DNA from: Lachnospiraceae bacterium
GTDB taxonomy: Bacteria; Bacillota; Clostridia; Lachnospirales; Lachnospiraceae
DNA: 10,393 bases
NCBI GenBank assembly: GCA_024691065.1
Contig: JAILOA010000302.1
Coordinates: 1 to 10,393, forward strand
Direction: 5' to 3'
In this document: positions 5,860-10,393 of the stretch, one piece after another
How the letters are laid out: each line of letters begins with the position of its first letter
Position numbering within the stretch: position 1 is the stretch's first letter
Program-made: the position numbers and the translations under genes
Notes under the pieces: generated by a model
Seen by the model: the letters and a program-made list of their open reading frames with translations, nothing else
Database searches by the model: none
Told to the model about the DNA's origin: nothing

Positions 5860-7125
5860 CTACTTCTTTATTGTGTAATTTCTTATAGCAACCTTTGCCT
5901 TCTTAAATAAACCTATAATATTGAAGTACAAACCGGTAACACCGCCTTTAACCATAAACTTAACAAAGTATACCAAAGAAATTGCAATCGGAATACATAA
6001 AAATCCTAAACCGGCAAAGAAAACCGCAGATGCTGCTTTAGAAGCCGATAAGGCTATAGCTGCAGTATATAAACAGAGCACAAAACCACCGATTGCAGCC
6101 AATACACCACCTGCACCTAAAATAGTTGCGGCAATTGAAGCTACAAAGAATGCAATAAGCGCAATTACAGCAATGATAGTAATAGGACAAGTAACAATTA
6201 AAAGAACAGTAACGAGAGATTTCTTCTTAGGATCAATCTCAAAGTCCGTAGCTTCCTCATCCTCATAAAGATCTTTAATACCATCTTTTTGATTAGAACG
6301 TTTAAATTCACTGTTTTCAATATCTTTCTTTAATTCAGCACGTTCTTTTTCTTTTTTAATCTGTTCGGAATCTTTCTTATCTGTATTTCCTTTAGCTTCC
6401 CAAGGATTTACAATCTTTCCGTCCTGAGATAAATCTCCTAATTCAGAATCATCAATTGTGATTCCTCCTGTGGCATTAGCCTTTTTAAGACCACCCATCT
6501 GGCCTTGCTGCCCTTGTCTTTGCATCATCTGAGGATTTTGTCTCATTTGAGGGTTCTGCATCATCTGAGGATTCTGTCTCATCTGAGGATTCTGCATCAT
6601 CTGAGGATTCTGTCTCATCTGAGGATTCTGTCTCATCTGTGGATTCTGTCTCATCTGTGGATTCTGTCTCATCTGAGGATTCTGTCTCATCTGTGGATTC
6701 TGTCTCATCTGTGGATTCTGTCTCATCTGTGGATTCTGTCTCATCTGTGGATTCTGCATCATTTGAGGATTCTGTCTCATCTGTGGATTTTGAGCCGCTC
6801 CTGCAGAAGCCTTTGGTTTATTTTCATTTGTAGTATCAAATACTGAAGCATCAACTCCCTGAGATGCAGCATCATTAGCCAAAGCAGACAACAAACCTAC
6901 ATCAATATTCTTAGATGCTCCACCCGATTGTTTCTTCATAGATGACTCTCTCACCTGTTTAGCTATATATTCCGGTGAAACGAAATCATGAATGATTTCC
7001 TGTTCCTTTTCAGGACCTGCATCAGCAAAATAGTCTTCATAATATTCCATTGCCTGCTCACGGTCCTCTTCCGGAAGATCAGCTATTAATTTACTTAAAT
7101 CCCCCAAAAATTCAAATTTAGTCAT
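5860..7125 (-). CDS. HAAS (DUF1700)-domain membrane protein with long hexapeptide-repeat linker
   Basis: This 421-residue protein starts with a HAAS / DUF1700 domain (about 1-60): FLGDLSKLIADLPEEDREQ, AMEYYEDYF, then SPEYIAKQV. In PadR-HAAS pairs this helical domain is thought to bind the cognate PadR regulator and pass on membrane signals. Residues 113-202 are 15 copies of NPQMRQ or NPQMMQ. A charged linker follows (about 203-302). Three or four hydrophobic segments fill 303-392, and the C-terminus is basic. Known relatives place the membrane part soon after HAAS, so the linker of roughly 240 residues is exceptional. I start at ATG 7125 because GGGTAGGT lies about 7 nt upstream; an in-frame TTG at 7131 overlaps that spacing. 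The N-terminal domain and repeats should be cytoplasmic, facing the PadR protein. Confidence 0.88.
   Translation of the reverse strand: MTKFEFLGDLSKLIADLPEEDREQAMEYYEDYFADAGPEKEQEIIHDFVSPEYIAKQVRESSMKKQSGGASKNIDVGLLSALANDAASQGVDASVFDTTNENKPKASAGAAQNPQMRQNPQMMQNPQMRQNPQMRQNPQMRQNPQMRQNPQMRQNPQMRQNPQMRQNPQMRQNPQMMQNPQMRQNPQMMQNPQMRQNPQMMQRQGQQGQMGGLKKANATGGITIDDSELGDLSQDGKIVNPWEAKGNTDKKDSEQIKKEKERAELKKDIENSEFKRSNQKDGIKDLYEDEEATDFEIDPKKKSLVTVLLIVTCPITIIAVIALIAFFVASIAATILGAGGVLAAIGGFVLCLYTAAIALSASKAASAVFFAGLGFLCIPIAISLVYFVKFMVKGGVTGLYFNIIGLFKKAKVAIRNYTIKK
6520..6789 (-). repeat. 15 x 18-bp in-frame tandem repeat (NPQMRQ/NPQMMQ)
   Basis: Fifteen perfect-length 18-bp units with no indels encode Asn-Pro-Gln-Met-(Arg/Met)-Gln. 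Eleven units carry Arg and four carry Met at position 5. Units also differ synonymously (CCT or CCA for Pro). Strong conservation of length and reading frame with near-identical units suggests recent expansion by slippage. Copy number probably varies between strains. Confidence 0.97.
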
Positions 7126-7244
7126 AATCAAGACCTACCCTTTCCTTTATTATTTTTACCTCTTACAAATAACTTGCAAGTATAAAAACCAAAGATTAAA
7201 AAGCCATAATCACACACGTACAATATGACAAAATAACCTTTATA

Positions 7245-7253
7245 ATTTTACCA
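7245..7253 (-). promoter_or_regulatory. Weak candidate extended -10 promoter for the HAAS-toastrack genes
   Basis: The minus strand reads TGGTAAAAT, an extended -10 match about 120 bp upstream of the HAAS start codon and just past the candidate padR terminator. The -35 region is poor. A second -10-like TATACT at 7184-7179 overlaps a perfect ACTTGCAAGT palindrome (7172-7181), a possible operator. I cannot choose between them. The rest of the 7132-7284 gap is AT-rich and featureless. Confidence 0.3.
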
Positions 7254-7284
7254 CGTATTAAATAAAAAGTATATAAAATTTCCA

Positions 7285-7361
7285 TAAAAAAATACATCTG
7301 CCATGAAACAATTTACCAATTTGTTATAATAATAACCATTAGTTCTCACAACAGATGTATT
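7285..7361 (-). terminator. Candidate terminator after padR: 10-bp inverted repeat and U-run
   Basis: On the minus strand AATACATCTG (7361-7352) pairs perfectly with CAGATGTATT (7300-7291), and the distal arm runs directly into seven consecutive U. The 51-nt loop contains a nested, imperfect AACAAATT/AATTTGTT-type hairpin. The position 24-33 bp past the padR stop fits transcription termination. The stem is AU-rich, so termination may be partial or conditional. Confidence 0.55.
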
Positions 7362-7384
7362 CTATTTAAAAACTCATTTCAAGA

Positions 7385-10246
7385 TCAATTATCATCATTT
7401 TTTACGAGACCTTCAGATTGTAACCTTGCTCTAAATGCTGCAAACGAATCTTCTTCAGCCTTCTTCTTTTCTTCCTCACGTTTCTTTCTATACTCTTCAG
7501 CCTTCTTAGCAGCTTGAGCACTCTTGGTTGCTTCTAACTGCCTAGCCTTTTCAGCCTTTTCGGCAGCAGCTTTCTCCTCGGCAGCTTTTGCTTCAGCAGC
7601 AGCCTTATCATCTACCGGTTTAACCGGAACCTTAGCTGAAGATGAACTCTTCTTCTTGGATGATCCGGATAAATGAACTCTATTTGATGAGCTATCATCC
7701 TCACCCTTAAGAAGACTTGCAAGAGTATCAACAGCCTCATCCTTCTTCTTGGACTCTAATTCCTTGCTGGCAACTCTTGATGCATGTCGTGCACCACCAC
7801 TAAAAGTATTACTACTCTTAGGTTTATTATCAACCGGTTTACTCTCTGCAGGTTTACTCTCTACAGGAGGTTCAGGTTTAGTTTCAACAACCGGTGTTTC
7901 AACTACCGGCGTTTCATCAACACTAAACATTTCAGAACTGCCGAGCATATCAGAAGATAATCCGGATGAACCCATTCCAAATGGATCTTCATCAATTGAA
8001 ACTTCAAAGTTAGCTGTATCTATAACAAACTCATCAGCTCCGCCTATAGGAGTAGGAGTCGATGATCCGATTCCAAATCCATCATCATTAGACGGTGCAT
8101 TGGAAATAGATTCTGTATTGATTGTAAAATCATCAACCTTTGGTTCTTCCTTCTTAACCTCAGGTTTAGGTGGTTCAGGTTTTTTAACCTCAGCCTTTGG
8201 TGGTTCAGACTTCTTAACCTCAGCCTTTGGTGGTTCGGATTTCTTAACCTCCGCCTTTGGTGGCTCAGGAGTCTTAACCTCTTCTTTAATTGACTCCGGC
8301 TTCTTGGTTTCCTCTTTAAACGGCTCGGCCGATGATTTTCTTAAACCTCTGGAGCCTCCGAATAGTCCCCTCTTCTTAGTTGGCATATCGTCCTTAAGAA
8401 GATCAGCTAATGCATCTACATTTCCACCTGAACTTGATTGACGAATCTCAGAATATGCAACCTTTTGTGTATTTCCTTTAATAGCCGGATTACTTGCCTT
8501 TTGAACAGGTTTTTGATCCGCTGTAGGTGTTGTATTTGTTGTATTTGTTGTAGTTGTTGTATTTGTTGCCGGCTTTGGTTTAGCCGAAGTCGGAGGTGTA
8601 CTAGGTACAGGTGGTGGAGCCATTCTCTGAATAGGCACCGGTGCACTCATAGACCTTGTATAAGAAGGTGCAGGTGGTGGGGTTGGTTCTGAAGCCGGTG
8701 TTGTCTCAGCTTTTGAATCATCCTCCTGCTTGCTGCTCTTCTTCTTTCTTCCGCCAAATCCAAAGAATCCGCCTCTCTTCTTTCCGGAAGAACTCGTTTC
8801 CTTAAGAAGTTCAGCAAGAGTATCAACATCTCCTCCGTCTTCTCCGGATCTCAAATCACGTCTTGCATTAATATTAGCTATACCTGCAGTACCTGATGAC
8901 ATTGTCTGAGCCGGTTCTTCAGGCCTTACAGGCTGAGGAGCAGGTGCAGGTTTATCTACCTTAACAGGCGTACTGCTCTTTGTTTCCTTTACTTCTTCTT
9001 TCTTATTTTCAACTATAGGAGCAACAGGTTCACTTACTTCTTTCTTTTCTTTAACCTTTTCAACAGTTTCAACTGCTTCTACAGTTTCTACAGTTTCAAC
9101 AGTTTCAGGCTTTGAAGCTTTCTCAACCTTCTCGGCAGGCTTCTCTTTTTCAGCCTTTGCCTTCTCAGCTTCCAGTTTCTTCTTTTCCTCTTCTTCAGCC
9201 TTCTTTCTCTCAGCTATTGCCATTTCATCAGCAAAGCCCTTGGATTCGTCGTAATCCTCATCCTTTTCAATCGCTGCTAATTCCTCTTCGACCTCGGAAG
9301 TTTCATCTTCATCTTTTTTGATTAAATCTGTTTGAGCACTTAAAGCTCCTAAAAGGGCATCTAATTCACCTAAGTCAGTCAAATCAATTTCATCTTCAAC
9401 TTCCTCAGCCTCTTCTACAGCACCCATAGCCATTTCTGCCATAAAATCAGCCATATCCTCCTCATCAACGCGTGCGTCATGACCGCCGCCCATATCATTT
9501 ACATTAGGTTCTAAATCTTCCTGCCCCATAAATAACTGTTCTTCCATAGTAGTTATTTTATTGTATTCACTCATGTCAAATTTCAGACCATAGCCATTAT
9601 TCTCATTCTCAGGAGATCCCGGAACATTAAATAATCCCTGCCCCGGTTCTTCAGGCTCTTCTTCATACCTTATAGGTTCCTCCTCGTTAACATTCAAAGA
9701 AAAACCGTCCAGACCTGTACCGTTAGCACCACCAAATGATTGTTCATCAAATCCTTCATCAAAGCCTATCTGTCCAAGTCCGTCACCTAATCCCGACATA
9801 GAATCATCCATCATAGACATCCCCTGCATCATTTGAGGATCTGAAATACCATCATCGGACCACACTTCTCCCGATTCATTATTAAACATACCGGACTGAT
9901 CATAACCATACTGCTGGTTTCCCATATCCATTCCCATACCGGGTTGCATCTGTTGCTTATTGGCTTCAACATAATTTCTGATGGTTTCCTGATAAGATGC
10001 AAGCCTTTGTCTACCGGAGTCAGTTATCTTATAAAATCTACGGCTTCTGCCACCCAAGTCCTTATGATAAACCTCTAAAAGACCGTTTTCCTGTAATCGC
10101 TGCAAAACCGGATAGAATTCAGATTCAGACACTTGTGGTAACCTTACTCGAACATCTTTGGTTATCTTATAACCATAAGTTCCTTCCGGATCTGCCGCAA
10201 CTATAGATAATATTACTGTATCCAGCATTGCTTCCCCATTATTCAT
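7385..10246 (-). CDS. PadR-family transcriptional regulator with ~850-residue low-complexity tail
   Basis: Residues 1-90 are a complete PadR winged helix: MLDTVILSIVAADPEGTYGY, then SESEFYPVLQRLQENGLLEV and GGRSRRFYKITDSGRQRL, with a short dimerisation helix after it. PadR proteins are usually 100-180 residues; this one is 953. The tail has in order: a Met/Gly/Asp-rich part (100-185), acidic stretches (190-335), a Lys/Glu helix (340-375), TVE repeats (382-396), three copies of VDxLAxLLK (474, 610 and 839), a Pro/Thr-rich part (515-580), EPPKAEVKK repeats (650-699) and an Ala/Lys/Glu coiled coil (881-933). I see no membrane segment, so the protein is probably cytoplasmic. ATG 10246 is preferred: AAAAGGGGATGA gives proper SD spacing, whereas ATG 10258 lies inside that SD. 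It heads the HAAS-toastrack cluster and presumably represses it. Confidence 0.88.
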   Translation of the reverse strand: MNNGEAMLDTVILSIVAADPEGTYGYKITKDVRVRLPQVSESEFYPVLQRLQENGLLEVYHKDLGGRSRRFYKITDSGRQRLASYQETIRNYVEANKQQMQPGMGMDMGNQQYGYDQSGMFNNESGEVWSDDGISDPQMMQGMSMMDDSMSGLGDGLGQIGFDEGFDEQSFGGANGTGLDGFSLNVNEEEPIRYEEEPEEPGQGLFNVPGSPENENNGYGLKFDMSEYNKITTMEEQLFMGQEDLEPNVNDMGGGHDARVDEEDMADFMAEMAMGAVEEAEEVEDEIDLTDLGELDALLGALSAQTDLIKKDEDETSEVEEELAAIEKDEDYDESKGFADEMAIAERKKAEEEEKKKLEAEKAKAEKEKPAEKVEKASKPETVETVETVEAVETVEKVKEKKEVSEPVAPIVENKKEEVKETKSSTPVKVDKPAPAPQPVRPEEPAQTMSSGTAGIANINARRDLRSGEDGGDVDTLAELLKETSSSGKKRGGFFGFGGRKKKSSKQEDDSKAETTPASEPTPPPAPSYTRSMSAPVPIQRMAPPPVPSTPPTSAKPKPATNTTTTTNTTNTTPTADQKPVQKASNPAIKGNTQKVAYSEIRQSSSGGNVDALADLLKDDMPTKKRGLFGGSRGLRKSSAEPFKEETKKPESIKEEVKTPEPPKAEVKKSEPPKAEVKKSEPPKAEVKKPEPPKPEVKKEEPKVDDFTINTESISNAPSNDDGFGIGSSTPTPIGGADEFVIDTANFEVSIDEDPFGMGSSGLSSDMLGSSEMFSVDETPVVETPVVETKPEPPVESKPAESKPVDNKPKSSNTFSGGARHASRVASKELESKKKDEAVDTLASLLKGEDDSSSNRVHLSGSSKKKSSSSAKVPVKPVDDKAAAEAKAAEEKAAAEKAEKARQLEATKSAQAAKKAEEYRKKREEEKKKAEEDSFAAFRARLQSEGLVKNDDN
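7463..7606 (-). other. Ala/Lys/Glu-rich coiled coil near the PadR C-terminus
   Basis: Codons 881-928 encode a long stretch rich in KAAAEAKAAEE- and KKAEE-type sequence with no proline or glycine. It resembles the rigid helical rods of TolA-like proteins in composition only. It runs almost to the end, where a short amphipathic segment SFAAFRARLQSEGLV closes the protein. Confidence 0.7.
7706..7732 (-). repeat. VDTLASLLK motif, copy 3, in the PadR tail
   Basis: Residues 839-847 read VDTLASLLK. They are followed by an acidic-serine stretch and then a GSSKKKSSSS basic patch, paralleling copies 1 and 2. Confidence 0.8.
8150..8299 (-). repeat. 30-bp tandem repeat, (P/S)EPPKAEVKK x4 plus one degenerate unit
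   Basis: Four in-register decapeptides (residues 660-699), preceded by a degenerate PESIKEEVKT unit (650-659), form an extended alternating Pro and Lys/Glu rod. The middle units are nearly identical at DNA level. The composition resembles TonB-like spacers. Confidence 0.92.
8393..8419 (-). repeat. VDALADLLK motif, copy 2, in the PadR tail
   Basis: Residues 610-618 read VDALADLLK. They are preceded by a Ser/Gly-rich stretch and followed by KKRGLFGGSRGLRKSS, which strongly resembles the region after copy 1. Confidence 0.85.
8522..8569 (-). repeat. Thr/Asn-rich tract in the PadR tail
   Basis: Residues 560-575 are almost entirely Thr and Asn, encoded by repetitive ACA and AAT-type triplets. It is a low-complexity spacer liable to slippage. 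Confidence 0.8.
8801..8827 (-). repeat. VDTLAELLK motif, copy 1, in the PadR tail
   Basis: Residues 474-482 read VDTLAELLK, a predicted short amphipathic helix, followed by a Gly/aromatic basic patch KKRGGFFGFGGRKKKSS. It is the fullest of the three modules. Confidence 0.85.
9059..9103 (-). repeat. TVE/AVE tripeptide repeat in the PadR tail
   Basis: Residues 382-396 are five consecutive (T/A)VE triplets, nine bases per unit, between Lys/Glu-rich helices. The pattern suggests a short extended or helical acidic spacer. Confidence 0.85.
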
Positions 10247-10357
10247 AATTCCATTCATCCCCTTTTCTAAAATTTGCACACAATTAAAAGCATATAATAA
10301 ATCATTTCCCAACCGTCCTGAAATAATAAGAAATAAATATAAATCACCTAATCTAAC

Positions 10358-10391
10358 AGATGGTAACAATACATCTCGCTAGATTATAACA
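10358..10391 (-). promoter_or_regulatory. Candidate padR promoter (extended -10) and leader hairpin
   Basis: The minus strand reads TGTTATAAT at 10391-10383, a perfect extended -10; the -35 would lie outside the window. Transcription would start near 10376, giving a leader of about 130 nt. At its start AGATG (10376-10372) can pair with CATCT (10362-10358). The segment contains TGTATTGT and AGATGTATT, both of which recur elsewhere in the cluster, so autoregulation is plausible. The remaining leader (10259-10357) shows nothing else I can support. Confidence 0.5.
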
Positions 10392-10393
10392 TA

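Noticed and set aside
6520..6789. CRISPR-like regular spacing of repeats
   Set aside because: The 18-bp units are directly abutting with no unique spacers and are in frame within a gene.
6505..6846. Plus-strand open frames through the hexapeptide repeat (repeating ILSHL or SVSSVD)
   Set aside because: They are artefacts of an 18-bp repeat that has no stop in several frames; no SD or family resemblance.
7322..7330. Plus-strand extended -10 TGTTATAAT giving an antisense transcript into padR
   Set aside because: No -35 match and no plus-strand gene; likely chance in an AT-rich terminator loop.
7749..8441. Long plus-strand open frame opposite the PadR tail
   Set aside because: It mirrors the Pro/Lys/Glu repeats on the minus strand and has biased, non-protein-like composition.
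10247..10369. Extending the PadR protein upstream to an ATG at 10369, or starting it at ATG 10258
   Set aside because: The extra N-terminal residues look nothing like PadR, no SD precedes 10369, and 10258 lies inside the only good SD.

Overview
The window is AT-rich, with all eight recognisable genes on the minus strand. Protein family choice and Shine-Dalgarno (SD) style point to a Clostridia-type Firmicute, probably Lachnospiraceae; that placement is inferred from gene style only. In transcription order (high to low coordinates) it splits into three blocks.

Block 1 (10393-4987) is a PadR / HAAS (DUF1700) / toastrack (DUF4097) membrane-signalling cluster. A PadR-type winged-helix repressor begins the block, but it carries a disordered tail of about 850 residues. 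After a 259-bp gap with a candidate terminator comes a HAAS-domain membrane protein whose linker contains 15 copies of the hexapeptide NPQ(M)(R/M)Q. It is tightly coupled to a single-pass toastrack-like protein. The family architecture is known; the enormous repeat-rich extensions on two of its members are not usual.

Block 2 (4986-1784) opens with a compact element that looks like an independent small RNA gene. It has a near-consensus promoter (TTGACA, 17 bp, TACAAT), a first stem-loop, a C-rich single-stranded stretch, a cUUCGg-capped hairpin and a GC-rich intrinsic terminator, about 90 nt in all. It lies between the toastrack gene and an OmpR-type response regulator / HAMP histidine kinase pair (start and stop overlap in TAATG). 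The pair is followed by a CheW-like gene with a degenerate receptor-binding motif.

Block 3 (1783-1) holds an isolated hisH (glutaminase subunit of imidazole glycerol phosphate synthase) and an unrecognised four-helix membrane protein with a 16-residue tandem repeat and a poly-lysine C-terminus.

Tandem repetition runs through the whole window: 18-, 30- and 48-bp in-frame coding repeats, and decayed in-frame copies of the 3' ends of cheW and hisH lying just beyond their stop codons. The best candidates for something undescribed are the small RNA element, the PadR giant tail with its triplicated VDxLAxLLK motif, and the post-stop repeats.
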